From: Bartonella bacilliformis KC583
GTDB taxonomy: Bacteria; Pseudomonadota; Alphaproteobacteria; Rhizobiales; Rhizobiaceae
Assembly (NCBI RefSeq): GCF_000015445.1
Contig: NC_008783.1
Coordinates: forward strand, 751,001-815,000
DNA length: 64,000 nucleotides
Reading direction: 5' to 3'
The notes beneath the pieces are model-generated. The model had not been told where the DNA came from. It made no database searches and saw only the letters and a program-made list of their open reading frames with translations. Positions 39,409-51,637 of this stretch are shown piece by piece; position 1 is the stretch's first letter, and every line of letters starts with the position of its first letter. A program made the position numbers and the translations under genes.

Positions 39409-40026
39409 ATGGCAACTGAAACATTGGTCGAGCTTGCTGCTTACCTAAAGGAAAAGTTAGGGGATAAGCTAGAAGAAAGTGCGCTTGCGTTTGGTGAATT
39501 GACTATTGTATCGCGTCTTGATGCGATTATTGATGTTTTAATGTTTATTCGTGATGATTCACGTTGCCAGTTTATTAATATTATAGATATTAGTGGTGTT
39601 GATTATCCTGCGCGTGATAAACGTTTTGATGTTTCTTACCAATTATTATCGCCTTTTCAGAATTTACGGTTACGTGTTAAGGTGCGGACTGATGAAGATG
39701 TTCCTGTTCCTTCTGTTTGTTCCGTTTATCCTGGAGCAGAGTGGTATGAGCGTGAGACATACGATATGTATGGGATTTTATTTTCAGGTCATCCAGATTT
39801 AAGACGTATTTTAACTGATTACGGATTTGAAGGACATCCTTTGCGTAAAGATTTTCCAGTAACAGGATTTGTTGAGTGTCGTTATGATAATGAAGCAAAG
39901 CGGGTAATCTATGAGCCTGTTGTTTTACGGCAGGAAATGCGTAATTTTGATTTCCTTTCACCTTGGGAAGGTGCTGATTATGTTTTGCCATGTGATAAAA
40001 AGGCAAAAGGAAATGGAGACAAATAA
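39409..40026 (+). CDS. nuoC: NADH-quinone oxidoreductase subunit C
   Basis: Peripheral-arm 30-kDa subunit, 205 residues. The signature [22 protein letters not shown] is near residue 117 (shown here in parts: [10 protein letters not shown], then [21 protein letters not shown]). It docks NuoD and NuoB. It is separate from nuoD, as in other alphaproteobacteria, and nine bases after nuoB. Confidence 0.97.
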   Translation: MATETLVELAAYLKEKLGDKLEESALAFGELTIVSRLDAIIDVLMFIRDDSRCQFINIIDISGVDYPARDKRFDVSYQLLSPFQNLRLRVKVRTDEDVPVPSVCSVYPGAEWYERETYDMYGILFSGHPDLRRILTDYGFEGHPLRKDFPVTGFVECRYDNEAKRVIYEPVVLRQEMRNFDFLSPWEGADYVLPCDKKAKGNGDK

Positions 40027-40111
40027 ATAATTGAGTGTTTTCGCAATATGATAAGCAAAATTCTGTTGGTGTTCAATTTAAAGGCGCATCTAGAAAAATA
40101 AGGGGTTAGTT

Positions 40112-41302
40112 GTGGCTGAAGTTAATGTCCGAAATTTTAATATCAATTTTGGTCCGCAGCATCCTGCGGCGCATGGTGTTTTGCGCATGGTTTTAGAGCT
40201 AGATGGTGAAGTTGTTGAGCGTGTGGATCCGCATATTGGATTATTGCACCGCGGTACCGAAAAATTGATGGAAACAAAAACTTATCTTCAAGCAGGCCCT
40301 TATTTGGATCGTTTAGATTATGTTGCTCCTATGAATCAAGAGCATGCTTTTGTGCTTGCTGTTGAAAAATTATTAGGTGTTGAAGTCCCTAAAAGAGGAC
40401 AGTTGATTCGTGTGCTCTTTTCTGAAATTGGTCGTTTGCTTAATCATTTGCTTAATGTAACGACGCAAGCAATGGACGTTGGCGCTCTGACACCACCACT
40501 TTGGGGCTTTGAGCAGCGTGAAAAATTGATGATTTTTTATGAGCGTGCATGTGGTGCACGTCTTCATGCAAATTACTTTCGTCCTGGTGGTGTACACCAG
40601 GATTTGCCAGAAGTTTTAATTGAAGATATTGGTAATTTTATTGATCCATTTCTTGTTGCTCTTGGTAATCTTGATGCACTTATAACACCAAATCGGATTT
40701 TTAAACAACGTAATGTAGATATTGGTGTAGTGAGCATTGATGAAGCCTGGGCACGTGGCTTTTCTGGAGTCATGATTCGTGGAGCTGGAGTGCCATGGGA
40801 TTTACGTAAGAGCCAGCCTTATGAATGTTATGATGAAATGGAATTCGATATTCCTGTAGGTAAAAATAGTGATTGTTATGATCGCTATCTTATTCGCATG
40901 GAAGAAATGCGTCAGTCAGCAAAAATTATGCGCCAATGCGTGGATCGCTTGCTTAGTACTGAAAAAGATGGGCCTGTTTCAAGTTTAGATCGTAAAATTG
41001 TTCCACCAAAGCGTAGCGAAATGAAAAATTCAATGGAAGCACTGATTCATCATTTTAAGCTTTACACGGAGGGTTTTCATACTCCTCCTGGCGAGGTTTA
41101 TGTCGCTGTGGAAGCTCCGAAAGGTGAATTTGGTGTTTACTTGGTTTCTGATGGAACAAATAAGCCTTATCGTGTTAAATTACGTGCTCCTGGCTTTGCT
41201 CATCTTCAAGCGATGGATTTTTTGACTCGAGGTCATATGCTTGCAGATGCAACAGCTATTTTGGGTTCGATTGATATTGTTTTTGGAGAGGTTGATCGCT
41301 AA
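40112..41302 (+). CDS. nuoD: NADH-quinone oxidoreductase subunit D
   Basis: The 49-kDa subunit that forms the quinone pocket with NuoB. It has 396 residues and starts at GTG 40112 after [27 protein letters not shown] near residue 14 contains the quinone-contacting His. [19 protein letters not shown] and the C-terminal DIVFGEVDR are invariant family features. An 85-base gap separates it from nuoC; its last base is shared with the nuoE ATG. Confidence 0.98.
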   Translation: MAEVNVRNFNINFGPQHPAAHGVLRMVLELDGEVVERVDPHIGLLHRGTEKLMETKTYLQAGPYLDRLDYVAPMNQEHAFVLAVEKLLGVEVPKRGQLIRVLFSEIGRLLNHLLNVTTQAMDVGALTPPLWGFEQREKLMIFYERACGARLHANYFRPGGVHQDLPEVLIEDIGNFIDPFLVALGNLDALITPNRIFKQRNVDIGVVSIDEAWARGFSGVMIRGAGVPWDLRKSQPYECYDEMEFDIPVGKNSDCYDRYLIRMEEMRQSAKIMRQCVDRLLSTEKDGPVSSLDRKIVPPKRSEMKNSMEALIHHFKLYTEGFHTPPGEVYVAVEAPKGEFGVYLVSDGTNKPYRVKLRAPGFAHLQAMDFLTRGHMLADATAILGSIDIVFGEVDR

Positions 41303-41979
41303 TGTCTGTGCGTCGTCTTGCAGATGATATTCACCAACCAGAAGAATTTTCTTTTACAAAAGAAAATCAACTATGGGCGCAAAATACTATAGCAAAATAT
41401 CCTATAGGGCGTGAGCAATCAGCTGTAATTCCCTTATTAATGCGTGCTCAAGAGCAGGAAGGTTGGGTGACGCGTGCAGCAATAGAGCATATCGCTCAAA
41501 TGCTTTCTATGGCTTATATACGTGTTTTAGAGGTTGCGACTTTTTATACTCAGTTTCAATTAAAACCAGTTGGAACAAGGGCGCATATTCAAGTTTGTGG
41601 TACTACCCCTTGTATGCTACGTGGTTCAACTGAATTAATCAAAATTTGTCAGAAAAAAATTCATCCTGAGCCTTTTGTAACCAATCAAGAGGGAACTTTA
41701 TCATGGGAAGAAGTAGAGTGTCTTGGTGCTTGTGTTAATGCACCGATGGTTATGATTTTTAAAGATACTTATGAAGATCTTACGGCTGAGCGTCTTGAAG
41801 AAATTATTGATGCATTTGAAGCAAATAAAGGTTTTGAAGTAGCTGTGGGTCCGCAAAATAGCCGTAAATCATCAGAGCCCATTAACGGTTTGACTTCTTT
41901 AATTAATGAAGATGAAGATAAGAAGAAATTATTTAAATCTTCAAAGAAGAAAAGTAGTAAAGAAATAGAAGCAGGATAA
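41302..41979 (+). CDS. nuoE: NADH-quinone oxidoreductase subunit E
   Basis: The 24-kDa subunit holding the [2Fe-2S] cluster N1a. Cluster ligands are in [10 protein letters not shown] and [10 protein letters not shown]. The protein is 225 residues: after the thioredoxin-like domain (to about 175) there is a charged tail ending in lysine-rich [14 protein letters not shown], longer than in E. coli but usual in rhizobia, where its sequence varies. It is followed by a 143-base gap before nuoF. Confidence 0.97.
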   Translation: MSVRRLADDIHQPEEFSFTKENQLWAQNTIAKYPIGREQSAVIPLLMRAQEQEGWVTRAAIEHIAQMLSMAYIRVLEVATFYTQFQLKPVGTRAHIQVCGTTPCMLRGSTELIKICQKKIHPEPFVTNQEGTLSWEEVECLGACVNAPMVMIFKDTYEDLTAERLEEIIDAFEANKGFEVAVGPQNSRKSSEPINGLTSLINEDEDKKKLFKSSKKKSSKEIEAG

Positions 41980-42122
41980 ATATTGCTTTGATTGATGAGG
42001 AATTTATTATCCATCCATTGTAAAATTATTTTAGTAGAAGTAAGAAATCTTACGAACATATTTGAAAATTGAGTTCAGAAAAATGCTAGAAATGCAGTCG
42101 GTGATAAAGGAAATGGTGGGGT

Positions 42123-43430
42123 ATGCTAGCTGATAAAGATCGCATTTTCACCAATATCTATGGTTTTAAGGATAGATCGCTAAAAGGTGCAATATCACGC
42201 GGGCATTGGGATAACACTAAAGCGATTATCGAAAAAGGCCGTGATTGGATTATTGATGAAATGAAAGCATCAGGTTTACGTGGTCGTGGTGGTGCAGGTT
42301 TCCCTACAGGTATGAAGTGGTCTTTTATGCCAAAACAAAGTGATGGTAGACCACATTATTTAGTTGTGAATGCAGATGAATCAGAACCTGGAACATGTAA
42401 AGATCGTGATATTTTGCGACATGATCCCCATACTTTGATTGAAGGATGTGTTATTGCTACTTTTGCAATGGGAGCAAATGTTGCTTTTATTTATGTTCGC
42501 GGAGAATATATTCGTGAGCGTGAAGCGCTGCAAGCAGCAATTGATGAATGTTATGATGCTGGTTTTCTTGGTAAAAAGACTAAGCATGGGCATGCTTGCG
42601 ATATTATTGTTCATCATGGTGCTGGCGCTTATATTTGTGGTGAAGAAACCGCGCTTCTTGAAAGCCTTGAAGGTAAAAAAGGACAGCCTCGGCTTAAACC
42701 ACCGTTTCCTGCTAATGTAGGGATCTATGGCTGCCCAACAACAGTTAATAATGTTGAATCTATAGCGGTAGCTCCAACGATTTTGCGTCGAGGAGCTTCA
42801 TGGTTTTCATCAATTGGTCGTCCAAACAATGTTGGAACAAAGTTATTTATGATTTCTGGGCACGTTAATGCACCTTGTACATTTGAAGAATCTCTGGGGA
42901 TTTCTTTTCGTGAATTAATTGAAAAACATACAGGAGGTATTCGAGGAGGGTGGAATAATCTTTTAGCGGTTATTCCAGGTGGAGCTTCTTGTCCGGTTGT
43001 TCGCGGTGAAGATATCATGGATGCAATTATGGATTTTGATGGGATGCGTGATGTAGGATCTTCTTTTGGTACCGGGGGTGCGATTGTTATGGATAAATCA
43101 ACTGATATAATAAAGGCAATTTGGCGTATAGCAGCCTTTTTTAAACATGAAAGTTGTGGGCAATGTACACCCTGTCGTGAAGGTACTGGTTGGATGATGC
43201 GCCTTTTGGGGCGCATGGTTGAAGGAAAAGCGCAAAAGCGAGAAATTGACCTTCTTTTTGAAGTTTCTAAACAAGTAGAAGGACATACTATTTGTGCACT
43301 TGGTGATGCTGCAGCTTGGCCTGTGCAGGGATTAATACGCAATTTTCGTTCAGAGATTGAACGAAGGATTGATGATTATACCCGTAATGCAGTTCAAAGA
43401 AAAAATATTGCTTTAGAAGCGGTGGGGTAA
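42123..43430 (+). CDS. nuoF: NADH-quinone oxidoreductase subunit F
   Basis: The 51-kDa subunit that binds NADH and FMN and carries cluster N3. It has 435 residues. The NADH/FMN loop [16 protein letters not shown] is near residue 51, and [20 protein letters not shown] is near residue 173. The cluster ligands are [15 protein letters not shown] plus [14 protein letters not shown] 205-codon open frame on the opposite strand inside it is a by-product and not a gene. Confidence 0.98.
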   Translation: MLADKDRIFTNIYGFKDRSLKGAISRGHWDNTKAIIEKGRDWIIDEMKASGLRGRGGAGFPTGMKWSFMPKQSDGRPHYLVVNADESEPGTCKDRDILRHDPHTLIEGCVIATFAMGANVAFIYVRGEYIREREALQAAIDECYDAGFLGKKTKHGHACDIIVHHGAGAYICGEETALLESLEGKKGQPRLKPPFPANVGIYGCPTTVNNVESIAVAPTILRRGASWFSSIGRPNNVGTKLFMISGHVNAPCTFEESLGISFRELIEKHTGGIRGGWNNLLAVIPGGASCPVVRGEDIMDAIMDFDGMRDVGSSFGTGGAIVMDKSTDIIKAIWRIAAFFKHESCGQCTPCREGTGWMMRLLGRMVEGKAQKREIDLLFEVSKQVEGHTICALGDAAAWPVQGLIRNFRSEIERRIDDYTRNAVQRKNIALEAVG

Positions 43431-43494
43431 AAATCTTATTTTCATGAATAATGGAATACAAATTTAGATAAATTGTCTGCGGACTGGGTTAGTG

Positions 43495-45564
43495 ATGATA
43501 AATATCAAAGTTGATGGAAAAGAAATTACAGTTCCTGATTATTATACATTGCTTCAGGCTGCTGAAGCTGCTGGTGCTGAAGTGCCGCGTTTTTGTTTTC
43601 ATGAGTCTTTGTCAATTGCAGGAAATTGCCGCATGTGCTTGGTGGAGGTTAAGGGTGGCCCTCCAAAGCCTCAGGCATCCTGCGCTATGGGGGTTCGTGA
43701 TTTACGGTTAGGACCGAATGGCGAAGTACCTGAGATATTCACTAACACAGAGATGGTTAAAAAAGCTCGTGAAGGTGTTATGGAGTTTCTTCTCATCAAT
43801 CATCCATTGGATTGTCCTGTGTGTGATCAAGGTGGGGAATGTGATCTTCAAGATCAGGCTATGTTTTATGGGCGTGATTGTTCTCGTTATACAGAAAATA
43901 AACGTGCTGTAGAGGATAAATACATTGGTCCTCTTGTTAAAACTGTTATGACACGGTGTATTCACTGTACACGTTGTATCCGTTTTACAACAGAAGTTGC
44001 AGGTATTTCAGAACTTGGTTTAATTGGTCGTGGTGAAGACGCTGAAATTACGACATATCTTGAAAAAGCGATGACATCTGAATTACAGGGAAATGTTATT
44101 GATCTCTGTCCAGTTGGAGCTTTAACTTCAAAACCTTACGCGTTTCATGCACGGCCATGGGAATTGATTAAAACAGAATCGATTGATGTGATGGATGCTC
44201 TCGGTAGTGCTATTCGTATTGATAGCCGTGGTCGTGAAGTCATGCGTATTATGCCACGTGTTAATGAAGATGTGAATGAAGAGTGGATTTCTGATAAGGC
44301 GCGCTTTATTTGGGATGGGTTGCGCACTCAGCGACTTGATAGGCCTTATATTCGTGAAGATGGAAAATTTCATCCTGTAAGTTGGTTAGAAGCTTTTGCA
44401 AAAATTAAGAAGGTAATTTCTGAAACGTCAGCAGAAAAGATTGGTGCAATTGCTGGAGATCTTGCATCCGTTGAAGAAATGTATGCGCTTAAAGCATTGC
44501 TGACTTCATTGGGATCAAAAATATTTGATTGTCGTCAAAGAGATATAGCTTTCTCCTCTGAATTAGGGCGTTCAAGTTATATATTTAATCCTACTATTGC
44601 AGGTATTGAACAAGCTGACGCATTGCTTATTGTTGGATCAAATCCGCGTGCTGAAGCAGCTGTTCTAAATGCACGTATTTTAAAGCGTCAGCGAATGGGG
44701 AAATTTCCAATTGCATTAATTGGAGAGAAGGTTGATTTACGATATCCATATTCTTATCTTGGAGCTGATACTGACACGTTGAATGCACTTATTGAAGGAA
44801 AAAATCCATTTTTTGATGTGCTGAAAAAGGCTAAGAAACCAATCATCTTTATTGGAGAAGGGGCTGTTTTGGGTCAAGAAGGTCTCTCTGTTTTAAAAAA
44901 TCTTGCAAAATTGGCTGATAGTATTGGTGCCCTTAGTGAAGAATGGAATGGGTTTGGTGTTCTTCATAATGCTGCATCGACTGTTGGAGGACTTGATATC
45001 GGTTTCACTTCTAAGCTTGGGGTTAAAAATATTGTTGAAACCTGTGAAGTTTTATTTTTGCTTGGTGCTGATGAAGTAGACTTAGCGCATAAAAAGGCTT
45101 TTACAATTTATATTGGCAGCCATGGTGATAATGGTGCACATGCTGCTGATGTAATTTTGCCAGCATCCACTTATACAGAAAAATCAGGGATTTATGTGAA
45201 TACAGAGGGGCGTGTTCAAATGACAAATCGTGCTGGTTTTGCCCCAGGTGAAGCAAAAGAAGATTGGGCTATTTTACGTGCTTTATCTGATGTTTTAGGA
45301 AAAAAACTTCCGTTTGATTCATTATCTCAGTTAAGACAAAATTTGTTCAGTGATTTTCCACATTTTGCCAGCATTGATGAGATAGCGCCTTCATGTATCA
45401 GTGATCTTAAAGCACTTGGTTCGCAAATGCTTACTTTAAAGACACAAGAATTCACTTCTGTAGTTGAAGACTTTTATTTGACAAACCCAATAGCACGAGC
45501 TTCTGCGGTTATGGCGGAATGTTCAGCTCTTGCAAAAAATCATACTATAGAAACTGTAGAATAG
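43495..45564 (+). CDS. nuoG: NADH-quinone oxidoreductase subunit G
   Basis: The 75-kDa subunit with a ferredoxin-like N-terminus and a molybdopterin-enzyme-like C-terminal body without cofactor. 689 residues from the ATG at 43495 (a GTG one codon earlier is in frame). Fe-S ligands: RFCFHESLSIAGNCRMCLVE (N1b), HPLDCPVCDQGGECDLQDQ (N4/N5 region) and RCIHCTRCIRF with VIDLCPVGALTSKPY. PASTYTEKSGIYVNTEGRVQ is conserved near the end. Confidence 0.97.
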   Translation: MINIKVDGKEITVPDYYTLLQAAEAAGAEVPRFCFHESLSIAGNCRMCLVEVKGGPPKPQASCAMGVRDLRLGPNGEVPEIFTNTEMVKKAREGVMEFLLINHPLDCPVCDQGGECDLQDQAMFYGRDCSRYTENKRAVEDKYIGPLVKTVMTRCIHCTRCIRFTTEVAGISELGLIGRGEDAEITTYLEKAMTSELQGNVIDLCPVGALTSKPYAFHARPWELIKTESIDVMDALGSAIRIDSRGREVMRIMPRVNEDVNEEWISDKARFIWDGLRTQRLDRPYIREDGKFHPVSWLEAFAKIKKVISETSAEKIGAIAGDLASVEEMYALKALLTSLGSKIFDCRQRDIAFSSELGRSSYIFNPTIAGIEQADALLIVGSNPRAEAAVLNARILKRQRMGKFPIALIGEKVDLRYPYSYLGADTDTLNALIEGKNPFFDVLKKAKKPIIFIGEGAVLGQEGLSVLKNLAKLADSIGALSEEWNGFGVLHNAASTVGGLDIGFTSKLGVKNIVETCEVLFLLGADEVDLAHKKAFTIYIGSHGDNGAHAADVILPASTYTEKSGIYVNTEGRVQMTNRAGFAPGEAKEDWAILRALSDVLGKKLPFDSLSQLRQNLFSDFPHFASIDEIAPSCISDLKALGSQMLTLKTQEFTSVVEDFYLTNPIARASAVMAECSALAKNHTIETVE

Positions 45565-45588
45565 AGGCAGAGAGGGGAAAAGAATATT

Positions 45589-46635
45589 ATGGACAATTTC
45601 TTTATGACCTGGCTATTGCCATTGTTTATTGTAGTAGGAAAAACACTGCTTCTTTTGACTGTTCTCTTAGTTCTTATTGCTTATCTTCTTTATGCGGATA
45701 GAAAGATCTGGGCAGCTGTACAATTACGGCGTGGTCCGAATGTTGTAGGTCCATGGGGATTATTGCAGTCTTTTGCGGATCTAATTAAATTTGTTGTTAA
45801 GGAACCTATCATTCCTTCTGGTGCTAATAAGGGTGTTTTTCTTTTAGCACCTTTTGTTTCTGCAACACTCGCATTATCAGCTTGGGCTGTTGTTCCAGTT
45901 AATGAAGGTTGGGAAATTGCGAGTATTAATGTTGGTTTACTTTATATTCTCGCCATTTCATCCCTTGAAGTTTACGGTGTTATTATGGGGGGCTGGGCAT
46001 CGAATTCAAAATATCCTTTTTTAGGTGCGCTTCGATCAGCAGCACAAATGGTTTCTTATGAAGTTTCAATAGGGTTTGTTCTTGTAACTGTTATTTTAGT
46101 GAGTGGTTCATTGGATCTTACAACAATTGTTCAGGAGCAAAATAAAGGGCTTGGAACATATCTTGGTTTACCTTTCAGCAGTTTGCTTGATTGGAATTGG
46201 TTAATCCTTTTTCCAATGTTTATTATATTTTTCATTTCTGCACTCGCAGAAACAAATCGTCCTCCTTTTGATTTAGTTGAAGCAGAATCTGAACTTGTGG
46301 CTGGCCATATGGTGGAGTATTCTTCAACTCCTTATATGCTTTTTTTTCTTGGCGAATATGTTGCTATTGTTTTAATGTGTGCTTTGACAACCATTTTATT
46401 TTTAGGAGGTTGGTTACCTCCCTTGGATGTTTGGTGGCTTAATTGGGTTCCTGGTGTTATTTGGTTTGTTTTGAAGGTTTGTTTCGTATTTTTTTGGTTT
46501 GCTATGGTTAAAGCATTTGTGCCGCGTTATCGCTATGATCAATTAATGAGGCTGGGTTGGAAAGTGTTTCTGCCTATTTCATTGGCGATGGTTGTGATAA
46601 CTGCTGCTATTTTAAAATATACTAGTTTCGCTTAA
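45589..46635 (+). CDS. nuoH: NADH-quinone oxidoreductase subunit H
   Basis: Membrane subunit joining the two arms of complex I and forming the quinone channel. The 348-residue protein has eight or more membrane segments. [22 protein letters not shown] (in parts) and [20 protein letters not shown] are diagnostic. GAGGGGAAAAG precedes the ATG. Confidence 0.98.
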   Translation: MDNFFMTWLLPLFIVVGKTLLLLTVLLVLIAYLLYADRKIWAAVQLRRGPNVVGPWGLLQSFADLIKFVVKEPIIPSGANKGVFLLAPFVSATLALSAWAVVPVNEGWEIASINVGLLYILAISSLEVYGVIMGGWASNSKYPFLGALRSAAQMVSYEVSIGFVLVTVILVSGSLDLTTIVQEQNKGLGTYLGLPFSSLLDWNWLILFPMFIIFFISALAETNRPPFDLVEAESELVAGHMVEYSSTPYMLFFLGEYVAIVLMCALTTILFLGGWLPPLDVWWLNWVPGVIWFVLKVCFVFFWFAMVKAFVPRYRYDQLMRLGWKVFLPISLAMVVITAAILKYTSFA

Positions 46636-46648
46636 AAGGAATTCTCAT

Positions 46649-47140
46649 ATGTCAGGTCTTATTCAAGCGGCAAAATCACTTCTTCTGTTAGAGTTTGTGG
46701 ATGCCTTTTTTTTAGCGATGCGTCAGTTTTTTTCGCCAAAACCTACAATTAATTATCCTTATGAAAAAGGTTTTGTTTCTCATCGTTTTCGTGGTGAGCA
46801 TGCTTTACGTCGTTATCCAAATGGTGAAGAGCGGTGCATTGCATGTAAATTATGTGAAGCGATTTGTCCTGCACAAGCGATAACAATTGAAGCGGGACCA
46901 AGGCGCAATGATGGTACACGTAGAACAGTTCGCTATGATATTGATATGGTCAAGTGCATTTATTGCGGATTTTGCCAAGAAGCTTGTCCGGTTGAGGCTA
47001 TTGTAGAAGGACCAAATTTTGAATTTGCGACGGAGATGCGTGAAGAGCTTTATTATGATAAAGAAAAGCTTTTACTTAATGGAGATCGCTGGGAGCGAGA
47101 AATTGCTCGTAATATATTGATGGATGCGCCTTATCGTTAG
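46649..47140 (+). CDS. nuoI: NADH-quinone oxidoreductase subunit I
   Basis: The TYKY subunit with two [4Fe-4S] clusters (N6a, N6b). 163 residues. The motifs are [16 protein letters not shown] and [31 protein letters not shown] and the end ([16 protein letters not shown]) fit the family. It is 13 bases after nuoH. The 96-base gap to nuoJ holds two hairpins. Confidence 0.98.
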   Translation: MSGLIQAAKSLLLLEFVDAFFLAMRQFFSPKPTINYPYEKGFVSHRFRGEHALRRYPNGEERCIACKLCEAICPAQAITIEAGPRRNDGTRRTVRYDIDMVKCIYCGFCQEACPVEAIVEGPNFEFATEMREELYYDKEKLLLNGDRWEREIARNILMDAPYR

Positions 47141-47160
47141 GTGTATTATAAAATAAGTGG

Positions 47161-47209
47161 TCGGATGATTCTATCCGATAAATGTAAATATGGTGTGAAA
47201 ATTCACACC
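47161..47209 (+). promoter_or_regulatory. two inverted repeats between nuoI and nuoJ
   Basis: TCGGAT (47161-47166) pairs with ATCCGA (47173-47178). Then an 18-base perfect palindrome, GGTGTGAAAATTCACACC, occupies 47192-47209, 27 bases before nuoJ. There is no T-run, so it is not a standard terminator. It could be an RNA-processing or stability element, or a protein-binding operator. Confidence 0.5.
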
Positions 47210-47236
47210 CATCTTTAATTAATTGAGGGGAAGCCC

Positions 47237-47857
47237 ATGCTAACAGGTCTAGCGGCGGCATTTTTCTACCTATTTTCTTTTATTATGCTGATGAGCGCAA
47301 TCATTGTTATTGCAGCACGTAATCCAGTGCACTCAGTATTATTTTTAATATTGGCATTTTTTAATGCGGCAGCTTTATTTTTGCTTGCAGGGGCAGAATT
47401 TTTAGGACTTCTTTTATTGGTTGTTTATGTTGGTGCTGTCGCAGTGTTGTTTTTGTTTGTGGTTATGATGCTTGATGTTGACTTTGCTGAATTGAAAAGA
47501 AATGCTTTTCAGTATGTTCCTGTTGGTGCATTGGTTGGTATTATTATTGCTGTAGAGCTCATCATTGTGTTTTTTAGCAATGATTTTTCTTTAATTTTAG
47601 GAACTCATACTACACAGCCAATGCCAAGTTTAGAACATCGAACAAATACACAGGCATTAGGCGATATTCTCTATACAGATTATGTTTTTTATTTTCAAAT
47701 TGCTGGGATGATTTTATTGGTTGCAATGATTGGTGCTATTGTTTTAACGCTTCGCCATAAAGCAGGTGTTAAACGGCAATCGATTGGTATACAAGTAGCT
47801 AGGAACCCAGAAACTGCAATTGAAATTAAAAAAGTTGAATCAGGAAAAGGCATCTAG
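47237..47857 (+). CDS. nuoJ: NADH-quinone oxidoreductase subunit J
   Basis: Membrane-arm subunit with five membrane segments, 206 residues. [21 protein letters not shown] near residue 55 contains the pi-bulge helix conserved in NuoJ/ND6. It ends with a basic tail typical of rhizobia. GAGGGGAAGCCC precedes the ATG at 47237. Confidence 0.97.
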   Translation: MLTGLAAAFFYLFSFIMLMSAIIVIAARNPVHSVLFLILAFFNAAALFLLAGAEFLGLLLLVVYVGAVAVLFLFVVMMLDVDFAELKRNAFQYVPVGALVGIIIAVELIIVFFSNDFSLILGTHTTQPMPSLEHRTNTQALGDILYTDYVFYFQIAGMILLVAMIGAIVLTLRHKAGVKRQSIGIQVARNPETAIEIKKVESGKGI

Positions 47858-47870
47858 CGGGAAGATTATT

Positions 47871-48179
47871 ATGTACATTGGTATTGCTCATTACCTTACT
47901 GTTTCTGCAATAATGTTTACGGTTGGAATTTTCGGTATTTTTTTAAATAGAAAGAATGTGATTATTATTCTTATGTCAATCGAGCTTATATTACTTTCAG
48001 TTAATCTCAACTTTGTTGCATTTTCAGCATTTCTTCATGATCTTGTTGGTCAGATATTCGCTTTATTTATTTTGACAGTGGCAGCTGCTGAAGCAGCAAT
48101 TGGTTTAGCAATACTTGTTGTTTTTTTCCGTAACCGTGGTTCTATTGCGGTTGAAGATGTTAATGTAATGAAAGGCTAA
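47871..48179 (+). CDS. nuoK: NADH-quinone oxidoreductase subunit K
   Basis: The 102-residue, three-helix ND4L-like subunit in the proton path. The start is the ATG at 47871 ([16 protein letters not shown]), with GCGGGAAG upstream; the frame is open further up inside nuoJ. The membrane glutamates needed for proton transfer lie in [16 protein letters not shown] and [11 protein letters not shown]. Confidence 0.97.
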   Translation: MYIGIAHYLTVSAIMFTVGIFGIFLNRKNVIIILMSIELILLSVNLNFVAFSAFLHDLVGQIFALFILTVAAAEAAIGLAILVVFFRNRGSIAVEDVNVMKG

Positions 48180-48185
48180 TGAGAG

Positions 48186-50150
48186 ATGTATTATACGATC
48201 GTCTTTCTTCCGCTTTTAGGTTTTTTAATTGCTGCTATAGGTGGAAAAACTATAGGAGCCCGCGCTAGTGAGCTGATAACATGTAGTTTTATGGTTGTTG
48301 TTGCTGCGTTATCATGGGTCTCTTTTTTTAATATTGCTCTTGGTAATACTCCAGCAATTGACGTTTTGGTATTACATTGGACAACAATTGGTGAATTGGT
48401 ATTTAATTGGGCATTACATATTGATACGCTGACAGCTGTTATGCTTGTTGTGGTAAATAGTGTTTCAGCATTAGTGCACATTTATTCAATTGGTTATATG
48501 CATCACGATCCCTCAAGGCCTCGTTTTTTTGCTTATCTTTCTTTATTTACATTTATGATGCTTATGTTGGTGACGGCCAATAATTTAATCCAAATGTTTT
48601 TTGGGTGGGAGGGTGTTGGACTTGCATCTTATTTGTTGATTGGTTTTTGGTTTCAAAGAAATTCTGCTAATAAAGCAGCAATGAAAGCTTTTGTCGTTAA
48701 TCGTGTTGGCGATTTTGGTTTTCTCTTAGGAATTTTTAGTATTTTTGTTTTATTCCAGTCAGTTAATTTTTCATCTATTTTTGCAAAGGCTGCAGATAAT
48801 AGTTTCACGCAAAATTTAATGTTTTTAGGCTGGCAGCTTGATGAGCAAATGATGATTACCGTTACGTGCCTTCTTTTGTTTATCGGAGCCATGGGAAAAT
48901 CAGCTCAATTTCTTTTACATACATGGCTTCCTGATGCAATGGAGGGGCCTACACCTGTTTCTGCACTTATTCATGCAGCAACAATGGTAACTGCTGGTGT
49001 CTTTATGGTTGCACGTATGTCACCAATTTTTGAACTTTCTTCGAATGCTTTAACAGTGATTATTGTTATTGGAGCGACGACCGCATTTTTTGCAGCAACT
49101 GTAGGATTGGTGCAGAATGATATTAAGCGCGTTATTGCTTATTCCACATGTTCACAACTTGGTTATATGTTCGTTGCTTTAGGTGTTGGAGCTTATGGGG
49201 CAGCTGTTTTTCATCTTTTTACCCATGCTTTTTTTAAAGCTTTATTATTTCTCGGTGCGGGTTCTGTGATTCATGCAGTATCTGATGAACAAGATATGCG
49301 AAAAATGGGAGGATTGCGTAAACATATAAACGTGACTTATTGGATGATGATTGTAGGAACAATTGCATTAACGGGTGTTGGAATTCCAGGAACAGTTTTT
49401 GGTACAGCAGGTTTTTTCTCAAAGGATGCAATTATAGAATCCGCTTTTGCATCGCATAATATTGCTTCAGGATATGCTTTTGGGTTGCTTGTTATTTCTG
49501 CTTTATTGACGAGTTTTTATTCATGGCGGCTGATTTTTATGACATTTCATGGTAAACCACGTGCAACTGTTGATGTTATGCATCATGTTCATGAATCAGC
49601 ACCAGTTATGTTAATTCCGCTGTATATTCTATCTATTGGAGCACTGTTTGCTGGTGCAATTTTTCAACCTTATTTCTTTGGCAATTTATATGATGCGTTT
49701 TGGAAAGGAGCATTGTTTACAGGTCACCACAATCACATTCTTCATGAGGCGCATGATGTATTAATTTGGGTAAAATGGTCTCCGTTTACGGCAATGCTTC
49801 TTGGGCTTATTTTGGCGTATTTATTTTACATTCTTTTTCCATCAATTCCTAAGAAACTTGCTAATTTGATGCCTGTATTATATCGTTTTCTTTATAATAA
49901 ATGGTATTTTGACGAATTGTATAATTTCTTATTTGTCCGTTCTACTTTAAAAGTCGGCTGCTTTCTTTGGAAAATAGGTGATATTAAGATTATTGATGGT
50001 CTTGGTCCGAATGGAATTGCAGCACGCATCGTTGATATTACAAACAGAGTCATTCGAGTTCAAACAGGTTATCTTTATCACTATGCATTTGCGATGCTTA
50101 TTGGTGTTGCAGCGCTAATTACGTGGATGATGATCGGGAGTGTAAAATAA
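48186..50150 (+). CDS. nuoL: NADH-quinone oxidoreductase subunit L
   Basis: The distal antiporter-like subunit with the long lateral helix. 654 residues. [17 protein letters not shown] near residue 140 carries the key Glu, and [35 protein letters not shown] (in parts) carries the key Lys region. [18 protein letters not shown] is conserved. The stop TAA shares its last base with the nuoM ATG. Confidence 0.98.
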   Translation: MYYTIVFLPLLGFLIAAIGGKTIGARASELITCSFMVVVAALSWVSFFNIALGNTPAIDVLVLHWTTIGELVFNWALHIDTLTAVMLVVVNSVSALVHIYSIGYMHHDPSRPRFFAYLSLFTFMMLMLVTANNLIQMFFGWEGVGLASYLLIGFWFQRNSANKAAMKAFVVNRVGDFGFLLGIFSIFVLFQSVNFSSIFAKAADNSFTQNLMFLGWQLDEQMMITVTCLLLFIGAMGKSAQFLLHTWLPDAMEGPTPVSALIHAATMVTAGVFMVARMSPIFELSSNALTVIIVIGATTAFFAATVGLVQNDIKRVIAYSTCSQLGYMFVALGVGAYGAAVFHLFTHAFFKALLFLGAGSVIHAVSDEQDMRKMGGLRKHINVTYWMMIVGTIALTGVGIPGTVFGTAGFFSKDAIIESAFASHNIASGYAFGLLVISALLTSFYSWRLIFMTFHGKPRATVDVMHHVHESAPVMLIPLYILSIGALFAGAIFQPYFFGNLYDAFWKGALFTGHHNHILHEAHDVLIWVKWSPFTAMLLGLILAYLFYILFPSIPKKLANLMPVLYRFLYNKWYFDELYNFLFVRSTLKVGCFLWKIGDIKIIDGLGPNGIAARIVDITNRVIRVQTGYLYHYAFAMLIGVAALITWMMIGSVK

Positions 50151-51619
50151 TGACCGATTGGCCTATTCTTTCTACGGTTACATTTTTGCCACTTGTTGGT
50201 GTGATTTTGATTTTATTCATCAAAGATAATAGCGAAGCAGAAAAATGTAATATACGTAATGTAGCATTTTTCACGACTGTATTTGTTTTCTTTATTTCTT
50301 TAATTATTTGGGTAAGTTTTGATAATACAAATTCCAATTTCCAAATGGTTGAAAAGTTTGACTGGTTAGGTAGCGGTATTAGCTATCATATGGGAATTGA
50401 TGGTATTTCTATACTTTTTGTTGTTCTTTCAGCTTTTTTGTTACCTTTTTGTGTTTTGGCAAGCTGGGAGACCGTTAAAGATAGATTAAAGGCTTATATG
50501 ATCGCTTTTCTCTTGCTTGAAGTTGCGATTATTGGAGTTTTTTGTTCTCTCGATGCGGTATTATTTTATATCTTTTTTGAAGGTAGCCTCATTCCAATGT
50601 TTATTATTATTGGTGTTTGGGGTGGAGCACGTCGTGTTTATGCAAGTATGAAATTTTTCTTATACACTTTGCTTGGATCTGTACTCATGCTTGTTGCTAT
50701 TATGGCTATGTATTGGGAAGCAGGAACACTCGATATACCGACTTTATTAAACTATCAGTTTCCTATATCTATGCAAATGTGGTTGTGGCTCGCATTTTTT
50801 GCATCTTTTGCAGTTAAAATGCCAATGTGGCCAGTCCATACATGGTTACCTGACGCTCATGTAGAAGCACCAACAGCAGGATCTGTTATTTTAGCTGGTG
50901 TATTACTCAAATTGGGTGGTTATGGTTTTCTTCGTTTTTCATTACCAATGTTTCCCGTTGCTTCTGTTGACTTTTCTCCCTTTGTTTTGGTGTTATCGCT
51001 TATTGCAATCATTTATACGTCATTGGTTGCACTCGTTCAAAATGATATGAAGAAACTTATTGCTTATTCATCAGTAGCTCATATGGGATACGTAACAATG
51101 GGTATTTTTGCTGCTAATGAACAGGGTGTTCAAGGGGCTATTTACCAAATGCTGTCACATGGAATTGTATCAGCAGCTTTATTTCTTTGTGTTGGGGTTA
51201 TTTACGATCGTTTACACACGCGTGAAATTTCAGCATTTGGTGGTTTAGTTAATAACATGCCAAAATACGCTGTTGTTTTTTTGATCCTTACTATGGCAAA
51301 TGTTGGATTGCCTGGAACTTCAGGATTCTTAGGTGAATTTTTAACTTTAATAGGTGTCTTTCAAATCAATAAACTAGTTGCAATTTTTACAACAACTGGT
51401 GTTATTTTATCGGCTGCTTACGCGCTTTATCTTTACCGACGTGTTATTTGGGGTACCTTAGATAAAGAAAGTTTAAAAATACTTTGTGATTTATCTCAAA
51501 GAGAAAAATTTCTTCTTTATCCAATGATCATTCTTACAATATTTTTTGGTATATATCCCACACCAATTTTTCAAACAACTGCGTTTTCAGTAAAAGCGCT
51601 TACCAATCAGCTACACTAA
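50150..51619 (+). CDS. nuoM: NADH-quinone oxidoreductase subunit M
   Basis: Antiporter-like proton-pumping subunit, 489 residues from the ATG at 50150 (TAATG overlap with nuoL). [17 protein letters not shown] near residue 142, [20 protein letters not shown] near residue 223 and [18 protein letters not shown] are the diagnostic helices. Intact. Confidence 0.98.
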   Translation: MTDWPILSTVTFLPLVGVILILFIKDNSEAEKCNIRNVAFFTTVFVFFISLIIWVSFDNTNSNFQMVEKFDWLGSGISYHMGIDGISILFVVLSAFLLPFCVLASWETVKDRLKAYMIAFLLLEVAIIGVFCSLDAVLFYIFFEGSLIPMFIIIGVWGGARRVYASMKFFLYTLLGSVLMLVAIMAMYWEAGTLDIPTLLNYQFPISMQMWLWLAFFASFAVKMPMWPVHTWLPDAHVEAPTAGSVILAGVLLKLGGYGFLRFSLPMFPVASVDFSPFVLVLSLIAIIYTSLVALVQNDMKKLIAYSSVAHMGYVTMGIFAANEQGVQGAIYQMLSHGIVSAALFLCVGVIYDRLHTREISAFGGLVNNMPKYAVVFLILTMANVGLPGTSGFLGEFLTLIGVFQINKLVAIFTTTGVILSAAYALYLYRRVIWGTLDKESLKILCDLSQREKFLLYPMIILTIFFGIYPTPIFQTTAFSVKALTNQLH

Positions 51620-51637
51620 AAATAGAGATAAATGCTT

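Noticed and set aside
39677..40006. 109-codon minus-strand frame opposite nuoC
   Set aside because: Antisense to nuoC, low-complexity His/Gln-rich translation, no start signals.
42725..43342. Long open frame of 205 codons on the minus strand inside nuoF
   Set aside because: It is antisense to a strongly conserved complex I gene, has no ribosome binding site, and its protein is basic and unlike any family; a codon-bias by-product.
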